NCBI GenBank assembly: GCA_000708835.1
Contig: DF236952.1
Span: 297,448-361,447 of the forward strand
DNA length: 64,000 nt
Direction: 5' to 3'
Source: Klebsormidium nitens
Taxonomy: Eukaryota; Streptophyta; Klebsormidiophyceae; Klebsormidiales; Klebsormidiaceae
In this document: positions 1 to 10,100 of the stretch, piece by piece
How the letters are laid out: the number at the start of each line of letters is the position of its first letter
Position numbering within the stretch: the first letter of the stretch is position 1
The notes under the pieces: model-generated
The model's database searches: none
What the model saw: the letters and a program-made list of their open reading frames with translations, nothing else
Told to the model about the DNA's origin: nothing
Program-made: the position numbers and the translations under genes

Positions 1-364
1 TGAATGGCGCCAAGATTTTTATGAACTGCCGGCAGAGACATTATCATTGAATTGCAGCGATCTTGGCGTTTGAGGCTGACGTCAAGCAGACGTTTACGCT
101 CTCTTCGAAGGAAGAAACACTTAGAAGCGAGCGCTGGCGATCAGCTAGAAATGCAGAAGCGAACGGCCGGCGATGCCTCAATTTGCAGGTCCTATTGAGC
201 ATACTTCGGCATTCGTACGCGGGGGTTTGCAGTGCCACACGCGCGAATCTGCATTCGTGAGTCCGGACTCATTATCACGTGAAGTGGTCTCTAAAGGCAG
301 TTGGTAGAGAGTGACGGGTCTTAGTACAATTTTCACCATTCCCGCAAAGCGTCAAACCCGGCGG
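1..364. other. Intergenic, no feature seen
   Basis: No open frame with splice-consistent coding character, no RNA gene and no clear repeat is visible before the repeat region begins. Confidence 0.5.
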
Positions 365-489
365 CCGCAGCCGTCAGGCTCGACCCGGGCCGTTCATCAA
401 ACGAGCGCCGTCCACTGCCCGGAAACGAAAGATCAAACGGTCCAAACAGTGCAAAAGGCGCAGCCGTAAAGGCGGGCTAACGCCGGCAG

Positions 490-905
490 AACCAGCAGAA
501 GAGCGCCCATGTGATTCGTATCTGGGCTTCATCAATGAACGCTTCCGTGTTATGCTCGTACACATGCGCCAACCTGGACCACCGTTGGATCTGGGTGATC
601 CAACGGGCCCAGTTGCACAAAACGCATAAAAATTACCCCCAAGTCCAAACATGACTAGCAAAAGAGCGCCCCCGGATCATACTTGGGCCTCGTAAGAGAG
701 CGCTTGGGTGTTGTGCTCGTTCATATGCGCCGACCTGGACCACCGTTGAATCTGGGTGATGCAACGGCCCAAGTTGCACAAAACGCATAGAAATTACCCC
801 CAAGTCCAAATATGACACAGCAAAAGAGAAGAGCGCCCACGTGACCCATACCTGGGCTCCAAAAAAGAGCGACTCCGTGCTATGCTCGTAAATTTGCGCC
901 GACTC
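490..905. repeat. Tandem repeat, about 165-bp unit, 2.5 copies
   Basis: The anchor GAGCGCCC recurs at 501, 665 and 831, giving spacings of 164 and 166 bases. Each unit carries GACCTGGACCACCGTTG-like and TTACCCCCAAGTCCAAA-like blocks. The third unit is truncated. No coding function is apparent; the open frames across it are repeat artefacts. Confidence 0.8.
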
Positions 906-959
906 GTCGCTCAGCCAGCCCCCCGGCTGCCAGTGGAAGTGCTGCAAGTAGTACGCAGG

Positions 960-1530
960 ATAGCCGTCCGCTTCGCTCGCGCTGCGCACCCGTGTGTCTG
1001 CGAAACAAGCGGGCCAGGTGTCAGCTTGTCGTATGTTTTGACGCGTTTTATTTGGGTCAATTCGAGGCGTAGCAACGAGTCGGACTTCTCGCTTGCGCTG
1101 CGCACGCGCGTGTCAAACGAACGGCGAAACAAACGGCGCCCAGTGTAATTTTATGGAATGTTTCAGTGCGTTACTTGAGTTTTCAAGGCGTAGCGACGTG
1201 AGGGTAAGAACTAGGGATAGAACCGTATTAGTAGTCAGCGAACTTCTCGTCCGTCTGGCTCGCGCTGACCACGCGCTTGTCTGCAAACTCGCGGCGCCCA
1301 GTGTCAGATTTAAGAAGGTCCGACTCCTCATAACGAGATTCTTTTATAGGCTTAGCAAAGGGTAAGAACCAGGGATAGAAGCTCCCGTTCGCCTCGCTCT
1401 CGCTGCGCACGCGAGTGTCCATTTCGAATCCGAACCAATCACTAGATGGGTGGGTCTTCTCATGCATAGCGATGTGAGGGTAAGAACCCCGGCTTGAGCT
1501 CCCCATCCGCCTGACTGCAATGCGCCATCA
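960..1530. repeat. Diverged tandem repeat, irregular 110-160 bp spacing
   Basis: Blocks built on CTCGCGCTGCGCAC followed by GCGTGTC-like sequence recur near 968, 1085, 1245, 1390 and 1500. They are interleaved with GGGTAAGAACCAGGGATAG-like blocks near 1203, 1361 and 1470. Copies differ at many positions and in spacing, so this looks like an old decayed array. No gene is seen in it. Confidence 0.6.
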
Positions 1531-2067
1531 GTTCCTTTTGCGACTTGGATTGCATCGTTACTCGTGTTTTCGGGAATCGGTTTGAAACAATCTGCAGCAC
1601 GCGCGTGTTCGAGCAGCGCCACAGTGGCAGCTTGCGAGCGTTGCGGATGCGATGTAGGTGAGGCGTAGCAAAGTGGGTGAGGATCATGAATCGAGCTTAG
1701 CGTTGTGTTGAAAGCAAGACACGGACACGCAGCGAGGGTCTCTCCGCCAGGAAGGAAGAAACTTTGAAGTGACGAGCTTAAACCTAATTTTGCGAGCAAC
1801 GGGCCCGCAAGTTTCGAAGACCCGGGAACCTGCCGTCCGGCTGCTTCTCACCGCAGGACCGCACATGATACGCATATCGCCCCACGATTTGCTTCATGCA
1901 TTTGCGAGCGCCATTTATTTCGGACCCGCCAGATGAAATGCAGAAGAAACGGCGGGTAAAACGTGGCCAGAATCGAATGCAGGTTACTCTCTTTAGAGGG
2001 GTGGCCTACCCTTTTTGAGCCGAATCTCCTTGCCCTCCCGTCGGTCGCGCAACAGCCTTTCGTGCTG

Positions 2068-2725
2068 GTCCGCCCAGAAGGCGGGGCTCCACTGGCGGTG
2101 CCGCGGGTCCATATCGTATGGTGCCCGGTAAATACCCCGTCTGCAATAAAACAAAAACAGAAACGGGTTTGAAAAGGTCCGCCCACAAGGCGAAGTTTCG
2201 GTGGAATTGCCGCGGCGCTGTGTGTCCATATTGTATGGAGCCTGAAAAATACCCCGTCTGCGTCAGGACGGAGGCAGAAACGGAGTTTGACAAGTCCGCC
2301 CACAAGGCGGGGATTTACTAGTGGTGCCGCGGGTCCATATCGTATGGAGCCCGGTAGATGCCCCGCCTGCGATAAAACGGAAACAGAAAGGGGGTTTGAC
2401 AAGGTCCGCCCACAAGGCGAAGTTTCGGTGGAAATGCCGCGGCGCTGCGTGTCCATATTGAATGGAGCCTGAAAAATACCCCGCCTGCGATAGAACGAAG
2501 GCAGAAACGGGGTTTGAAAAGGTCCGCCCACAAGGGGAGGTTCGGTGGCGGCGCTGCGTGTCCATATCGTACGGAGCCCGGTAGATAACCTGCCTGCAAT
2601 AAAACGGAGGCAGAGACGGTGTGTGAAAAGGTCTGCCCAGAAGGGGGGGCGCCAGTGGCGGTGCCGCGATACCATTTCGTATGGACCCCGGTAGATGCCT
2701 CATCTGTTATGAAAATGGGGCTAAA
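2068..2725. repeat. Satellite of about six 108-118 bp units alternating between two types
   Basis: Units begin with GGTCCGCCCACAAGG at about 2068, 2176, 2294, 2402, 2520 and 2629. Units 2 and 4 share a CGAAGTTTCGGTGGAA block and CCTGAAAAATACC. Units 1, 3 and 6 share GGTGCCGCG and CCCGGTAAATACC/CCCGGTAGATGCC variants. The higher-order period is therefore a dimer of about 226 bp. A 275-codon minus-strand open frame across the array follows from repeat lengths near a multiple of three and shows no protein signature. Confidence 0.85.
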
Positions 2726-3133
2726 ATGGGTGAAGTAAACGAAGGCTCGTAGCAATAGGGGGTCAGCAAGCTTAACCAGGCAAATGTCGAGGTCACAACC
2801 AGCCCCAGCGAAGAGAAATGTCCAAAAGCGCTGAAAAGCAGACGCAACCAAAATCCGAGCTCGATTTGAGCCGCCAAGATCACTTGCGCGCTTGATGCAG
2901 GAAGCTATTCTTGGAACTTGTCAGCGGCAGGTGCCTTCGCCGGTCACTCGCAGATCAAGGAAGGCTGAGAACGACAAACGCGGCTTCTCTGAGACACGCT
3001 TGCACATCCCATCTTGCAAAACCTCCAACAACCGGTGCATGGCAGAAACAAACGGCTCCCGTTTCAAGATCAGCACGGATTGAACCTAATCTTATTAAAA
3101 TCCTTCAGATGTTATTTTCTTTTGAAGATTGTT
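2726..3133. other. Intergenic, no feature seen
   Basis: Sequence between the satellite and the 3' end of the minus-strand gene at 3134-4900. An AT-rich stretch at 3090-3170 could hold that gene's 3' untranslated region. Nothing else is supported. Confidence 0.4.
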
Positions 3134-4900
3134 TTATCTTAAGGTCTTTTGGTTTAGAATTGGCATGATTTCAAACACGGATTGGACGGCGCCCCACCTG
3201 ACATTTTCAATGTCCATCTTCGTCAGTTCCACAATACCGCCCAGCGAATCTTGGACCATCTTGTCGGCAGCCTCTTTGGATACGTCGGGGGGCATCGGGC
3301 CACCATTAGGAAGCGCGCTCATCTCCACGCCCAGGCTTCTCGAAATCAGTGCTGACTACACGCAAGAACACAGTCGTACGTTTGGCCTTTATGACGAACA
3401 ATCCGCACTGATGTTGTTGTTCTGAAACTGGTTCTAGATTGCAGTAGGTATACAATGTGGACCACTGTTTGCAGTTTGTACCTCTGCAGTGACCATGTAA
3501 AGGGCTGAAAAATCTCAAACTGAACTTCAAGGTCCTCAGCCCAACTCTTTGAAAGTCTATAAAGGGCTAGCCTACAATGTCTTGAAATGAGAAACCTCAT
3601 ATATCTACAGATGTTAGCGCAACAGCTTCTAATGGCAATCTCCTGCCTGATAACAGTAACACAAACCAATGAAAGGAGCAAAGTTATAATCGATTAATGG
3701 CACTTGGACTGACGTCGTTCACCGATGGGACTGACAATGCAAAGATAATAAGGGACATCTGAACGATCGAGTAAAGTTGGCAGCAATCTTTCAAGTCACG
3801 CTGGCACACTATGCCTTTAGACCAACCTTTTGTAGATCTTGGGGCCACACGACAACACAGCCAATGGAAAACCCAGTCAAATGCTTGAGGATCAAGCAGA
3901 TGAGGATGTGCACATGCATTCCATCCGCCTGGCCATGCCAGCCTCCGTAATATCAAGAAGCAATTGAACAGCCTGATAAGCTCTTGACCACAGTCCAGAA
4001 ATTTCCGTTTTCAAGTGGCCCTTTACACTATCACCATTGATTTGCTTCCAGAATCAAACCCCATATGTCTAGCCGAGACCCATGTTTCTAAACCCTGCCC
4101 ACCTGTGCAAAGAAGAACGCCATGCGGGCCGCCGTGTATGCCGTCTGCGCCGCCCGCTGTGGCATCGCAGACAGTCCTCCGGCCCCTTCAAGATTAAGCA
4201 TCTCCCAGAGACCTCCAAGCGATGTGGGCGGTTTCCAAGAATTAAACGTTGTTCTTGAGGGGATCCCCAGTGTTGAAGTTGGTTCCCTTGAGTCTGCCCA
4301 GGAGGGCACGTTCCCGCCCTGGAAGCTGCTCTTACGGGTGGTGGTGTGAACAGCCCCTGGGGCTGCGGTTTTCCTGGCGGTTTGAGTAGGCACCCCAGCG
4401 GGACTGAGCGTATTTTCATCAAGAAGACTGCTGCTAGCGCTGGTGGTGTGAACAGCCACCGCAGACACACTTGTGCTGGCAGAAGGAACAGGTGCCCCTT
4501 TGAGCACGCGCCCGTTCTTGATTACGCCCCTCATTTTGCTGCTGGAAGAACGACCACTGATCTGTCCCTCAAAGACTGCTGGGTTTGATTCGTCCGTCCG
4601 CCTGTTTGATTGGGGTCTGGTTGGCTCCGCTCTAAAAGCTGCTCCCTGGATTGCCGGCGCACTCCAATCTGACCGGCCATTCGCCATTTTCAATGCTGGT
4701 GTGCTCTGGACCCCAATGTGGTGACCCCACAATGATGATTGCAGCTTGCATGTAGGTTTGAGATTTGTTGACGAGTGTGCAAGAGGAGAGCAATGCAGAG
4801 ATCTTCTCTGTAAGGAAGGACTGGTGGTGTCAGTGGCGAAGGCAGCGCCGCTGAGCAGGGGGCACTGACACCTGACCACTCTTGCTGCCAGCTGATCCAT
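3134..4900 (-). CDS. Two-exon gene of unknown function with an organelle-targeting-like N terminus
   Basis: Exon 1 is 4900-4103 and ends in AQ at a CACAG|GTGGGC donor. Exon 2 starts at 3355 after a GTGTAG acceptor and runs in frame to a stop at 3134, giving 339 residues. The N terminus (about 1-45) is rich in R, S, T and A with few acidic residues, including an RRSLHCSPLA stretch, as in mitochondrial or plastid presequences. Residues about 60-240 are Ser/Thr/Pro/Ala-rich and probably disordered. The conserved-looking core is the end of exon 1 and exon 2, with the segments AYTAARMAFFFAQ and PPDVSKEAADKMVQDSLGG. I do not recognise the family. An alternative donor (GTCAG|GTGGGG at 3197) would splice out the last 21 residues to an exon I could not find. 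Confidence 0.5.
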
Positions 4901-7192
4901 GCTTGAGCTGATCTAAGTCAGAATGGTCGCACTAAAGGGTTCCTCTGACTCTGAGAGGCCCTTCACAGTTTGGTGCTGCTGATCTAGTTTGGCATTTGTA
5001 AGCAATGTCCACTAGTGTTTGGGGAGGTTCCAACTGCATGCAGCAGACTTCCGCTTCGTGAAAGAACAGGTGAATGCTCAGAGACGATCACGCTTGCCTC
5101 CGCTCTGCTCTTGAAAAGAAGCGACCGACCATACCGTAGATAGAGAGACGCCCCCTCCTTCCAATCGGGCCTCAAAGCACTGGCGCCGACGTTCGACCTG
5201 TCGCCGTCGGAGTGAAGGCAGAAGACAGAGGGTCCGGCGAGACTCGGAGTCGGAGCCGGAGCTAAGATATTTCGCGGTTGCAACTTGCAAGTGATGCCGC
5301 TGGATTCTGCCAGCCCCCGGGTGGCCAAAAGGTGCCACCGGGACCAACGTGTGCGCGTCCCCGGCGCAGCCCACATACTAAATGTGACTCGGTAACGTTG
5401 CCCCGAGCCGTCCGTTCGTCAATGACCAATCATGCAATCAACCGGTAGCCATCAATAATGACGTGGGCGTAGCGAGTGCGCTTGCGATGGCAATCGGACG
5501 GCTCAGATCGTCGCGATTCAAGTCGGCCTGACTGCCGATTTTGATTGATCAAAGAGCGAGTCCGTCCGTCATAATAATTCCGACGCCCACTCAGGGGGAC
5601 CAAACACCCCAGGTAAGAAAGTTAGCAACATGAACCATGTGCCAGCAGCTAAACGGCTAATTGCCCGGAACTGAAAATTGTTGGGATTGAACCTACGCAG
5701 GGTCACCTTTCAAAACCCAGAGTTTGGGGTCCGGGCAACGCGCCGTTTAGGAGGAATTGGGAGCAGGTTTTGGTGGGTTTACCAGCCAAAAAGTTATCAA
5801 CCCACCTCCAACATTCGTCTTAACCCTCCCCTCAGACCAACCGAGGACCGCATCTGGCTCGGGACATCCAATCTATGCAATATCGACCGTCCAGATTCGA
5901 AATCTTCTCATCTGACGGTGCGGATCATGGTTCGCTCTGTTTCAGTGGGGTTTGGTCCCCCTGCGCCCACTCTGAAATCCTTGATCGCCAACTCGCTAAC
6001 TTCTTTTCGATCTCGCATTTCTCAACGATTACGCGCCTCTTGCAACTTGTATCGGCGTAATGGGTACACCCCACATTCATGCATTATGCAGGATGTGTGG
6101 ACCAGACTTCTTATACGTTCGTATGAGGATACTGGGATACAAGGGCTGATCGGATCTGAGATTTGCACGTCACAACTGTACATGGATCATGAACAGAGGG
6201 CTTTGCGTTCGGGGAGCTTCAGCTTCAGATTGGCCATCACAACAGAAATCCAAGGACTGGCAGATTTAGGTGCGTTCACTGATTCACTGCCGTCATTTCT
6301 TTCCTACACTACACCTTTGTCATTTGCAAATCAATAAGACTAGAGCTACTGGGTACTGTTGAAACAGCGATCCATGCAAGCTGGTTGTCGAACTTCTAAT
6401 GACCATCGCTGACAGACTTCTTATTTCTGTTGCGTCCTGTACTACGACCGCGTCTATGTTCATTTGAGTGCGGAGTTCCACAATTTCGACGCTGGGCAAA
6501 TACCGTGCGTAGAACGTTGCCGGAGCCGGCCATCAAACAATTTCGTAAGATCAGGTCGCTGTCAAAAGCAGGAGCATGGCAGTGGGCCTCGATTCTTCGA
6601 TGCAAGTAAATGTGGTATATTCTCCAGTTGTTCGAACTTACATGTCAGACAATTACATGGGTTCTTCCACAAGCACTGTTACATTGTTGGTCATTGTCTT
6701 TTTCACCCGTCTTTCAGTGACGAATGATCTATGCAACCGAGGACCATTCTAGACGGGGCAATCATGTGTCAAGCAGGCCGTCAAAAGATGCCTCCAAACG
6801 TGGAACCGAAGCAAACGAACAACGATCACACTCACAATCTCTAGCTTTACCAACACTCTCTTGATTTTAGATCGACACTGCGAGAAGAAATATGGGCATC
6901 TGGCGCCCGTACGGTTCTTCCCTGCCTATTGGACTTTACGATTCAAAACACTCGTAACAAACCTTATTCAGAGCGGATTTCAGGCCGCCTGAAATTGCTC
7001 CAATTTATCAGCCTACGTAATCAAATAATCGTTCACGAACCTTGCGCCGAAACAGCCAACAGCAGCAATACTTCTGCGCTGTTAACTTCATTATGTTCAA
7101 GCTCTGTTTGCAAACTTCTTCCGACGAAATATAAGGTAGCGACTTGTATAGCTTATGCCCAGTTCGATGGGCCGATTGCTGCCACGTGTCAG
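4901..7192. other. Intergenic region with open frames but no supported gene
   Basis: A minus-strand frame (5376-4984, 130 codons) and a plus-strand frame (5678-6337, 219 codons) are open. Neither has recognisable domains, splice partners or the GC-rich codon usage of neighbouring exons. The first part may contain the promoter of the 3134-4900 gene. The stretch from 6340 to 7192 shows nothing. Confidence 0.4.
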
Positions 7193-10100
7193 CTAGTGCT
7201 GGTACAGGTAGTCCCAGTACTGAGTGGGTCCAAGAATTGCCATACGGTATGGGTGTCCGCCCAGGTTGAACGCGCGGAGAAGTTCGAAGTTGTCCGCGTG
7301 ATGCTCGTTCACGACGCCCGCCTCAGGGTTGGAAATGTAGATCTGTACCAAAATGAGACGATGTTTTCAGCGCTGCTCGTTGATTCAAAGGACGCTGTGC
7401 CATCAGGAGGGAGACCCTAGATACAGTCGACCAGAAGATTGTAGTTCCCGAAAGCTGAACGGATGGGGGACCATGGCTGAAGCTTGCTTAGACAGAGCGA
7501 GGAAAGGGGAACGCGGTTGAGTTAATTGCCCTCTAGAATATAACAATGGAGACAAAAGAGAAGAAGCGTCGAACGAAGAGAAACACATGAAGGAAGCTTT
7601 CTCATGTTGGGCGAAGGAGACACACCAAACGGAGGATGCGCCGAGATGGGTCTTGCTAACGGATGAAAGAAAACGTGCCACTCGATATTTGAAGGGAGGA
7701 AACTGTTGAACGGGTCTTTACTGTCGGTTAGAAATGCCCCCCTAAATATACAGAAGATGAGAACGTTTTGGCCCTGTTGCTTACCCTTCCGAGACCAGCC
7801 TGGATGACGGGCAAAAGAAGAAGCTTTCTTATGCTGTTATGCCTGGCGAAAGAGAAACCCCACTGTGCAGGATGCGCCGAGATGGGTCTTGCTACTTGCT
7901 AGAAACGTCCCCCCTCACATACGAATGGGTGAGAACGTTCTGGCATGTTGCTTACCCTTCCGAGACCAGCCTGAATGACGGGCAGAACAGCGGAGTGATC
8001 GTCGCCCTCGGCCTCCGGCGCGGGCGCGCCCAAAACCCCGGTCGCGCGGCGGAGGACGGCGCCCGTCTGGGGGTTGAGCAGGGTCAGAGTGCCGTCGTTG
8101 CCCGCGGAAAGAACGGCGAAGAACGCGCCGGCCGGATCGTAGGCTGCAGTGGAGAGAATGGAGAGAACCGAAGAGCTTCAGAGTCTGCTTGATTCAACTT
8201 TCTCAAACGAGATCAACCGGCCGGCACTTTGTAAAAACGGTCAAGGAAGCACAAGTAGGAACGGCATTGTGGGTCTGCCATTGAGCCTACGGTGTTCGAT
8301 CTCGCAACGGACCTCGGCTTTGCCTCCGACTGGTTCAAGTGTGCAGGGTTACAAGTTCGTTAGACCACCAGCCATCTGACAATCTCGACTTCAGGCTAAG
8401 ACACGTGGACCATTCGGAACGGAAGGGAGATTCGCGATTGCGTCTTGGCTCCAAACCAGAGTGTAGGTAACGGAGGCGAGTCCAAGTTGCCACAGTCAAA
8501 TGGACAAAGCAGTTCCTTCCTGACGTTGATGCCCTTTCTCAAAGGACGAACCATACACTTCAGATCCGGCGTAAGGGAACCCACCAGTCGAGATGATGTC
8601 ACCATCGGCGGTCGCATTGATAACTAGAGTGGCGGTCAGCTTCACGGGGTCGAACGCGTGGATGCCCACGGAGTCCTCGCCGGCGCTTGTCGAGCCGAAG
8701 AACGTCTTGTACATTGCGTGTCCGTACAGGCTGCCAGTGTACACGCCCGCAACAGGGTACGGGATCTTGGTGTGGGTCAGGTTAGCGGGAGCTGCAGGAA
8801 CACAGGAAGAGTTTGAGAAGGGTTAGTGCCTAACCATCTAGAAGGGACTGTGATACTCTGGGTTTTGTGAGATTTGAGTCTTGGAAGCCACCCCGGTTTG
8901 TTATCTGAAGCGTTTCGGTGCAAATTGAGAGATTTCGAAAAGCAGGAATATTACAGATCAGGACGGGCAGATAAATGGCGACTTGAAAAAGCACTACTTC
9001 TACATACAACGAAGCTTTCCGAAAGCTCGATAGCTGCCAACTTCGATCAGACGTCACCCGAACAATCAGTAGTACTGCAAGGGCCTTCTGGTCGCCAAAG
9101 GCGTGACTTTGTCCCGACGCCGTGTCTGAGCAGATCTTCCACCGTTAGTTCCTTCCTTCGTTAAGACCGCAGAAACTCACCTGTGTAGGTCACGACCAGA
9201 ATGCCGTCCCGGCAGCCGAAGAGTGCGTGGTAACCGTTGGTCGCACTCCCGTGGAGACCGGGGCATGCCGTGCTGGCGCCGTCATACGCGAGGGAACCGT
9301 TCTCGAAGTGGACCTGCACATCCGGCGGAATCCAATGCGAGTCAGATGACAGAAAGTTGGAGAGATGCCTGTGGAACGGACCACGTGGTTGCAAGCACTC
9401 TCCTTCACACGAAGAGATTTGGGAGTGTTGCGGCCTTTTTGAAAGGCTACGAGAAAAGCCTCATGTAGGGCGTCTTCCTGTTTGCTTCCGGGTCGATCAT
9501 GCAACAGCTTTTTCAACCGACCATTCTAAACATCCGGAGACCGCAGGACTCTTTTTCTCCGGTTTTAAAGCCTATCGCCACTCGTACAGTAAGCCTGTTG
9601 CTGCAGGATCATACCAACCGCAGAACGGTGGCTCTCTCTCCGGCAGCCGTCTTTAAAACCGCAGTGCTAAGGTTACAAGACAAAGCCTACTGTTCCGGGG
9701 TTCAGAGTTCATTTTTTTCAAGAGCTTCAATCAACTCGCCAGCACTCCGCTAGGCAGAGACGAACTCCCGGCGGCAACGGCGGTCTGGCTCGCGTGCGTA
9801 ACGATATTGATCTCCAGCAGATTTCTTGAGGAAAGCAGTGCTAAGGTTACAAGAAAAGGTCTACTGTATCCAGGGTTTGAGGTTGCTTTTGAAGGGCTTC
9901 AGAAAACTTGCCAGCACTCCGCTGGGCAGAGACGATCTCCCGGCAGCAACGGCGGTCTGGTTCGCGTGCGTAACGACATAAAAGTTGCCCCTCAGGGGCA
10001 CCGCCGCACCGTGGTGCGGATCCACCTTGAAGGATCTGGTCGTATAGGTCGCGTTCTCGAAGAGCACCTCGTTGAGCAGGGTCACTTCGCCGGCTGCAAG

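Noticed and set aside
1848-2675. 275-codon minus-strand open frame
   Set aside because: It lies across the satellite array; repeat units near a multiple of three in length keep it open. No protein signature.
4984-5376. 130-codon minus-strand frame upstream of the 3134-4900 gene
   Set aside because: Two frames are open over the same GC-rich stretch with no domain. More likely 5' untranslated or promoter sequence.
5678-6337. 219-codon plus-strand open frame
   Set aside because: No recognisable domain, no splice partner and codon usage unlike neighbouring exons. It could be a relic but cannot be supported as a gene.
6929-7420. 163-codon plus-strand frame
   Set aside because: Its second half is the antisense of exon 8 of the AztD-like gene.
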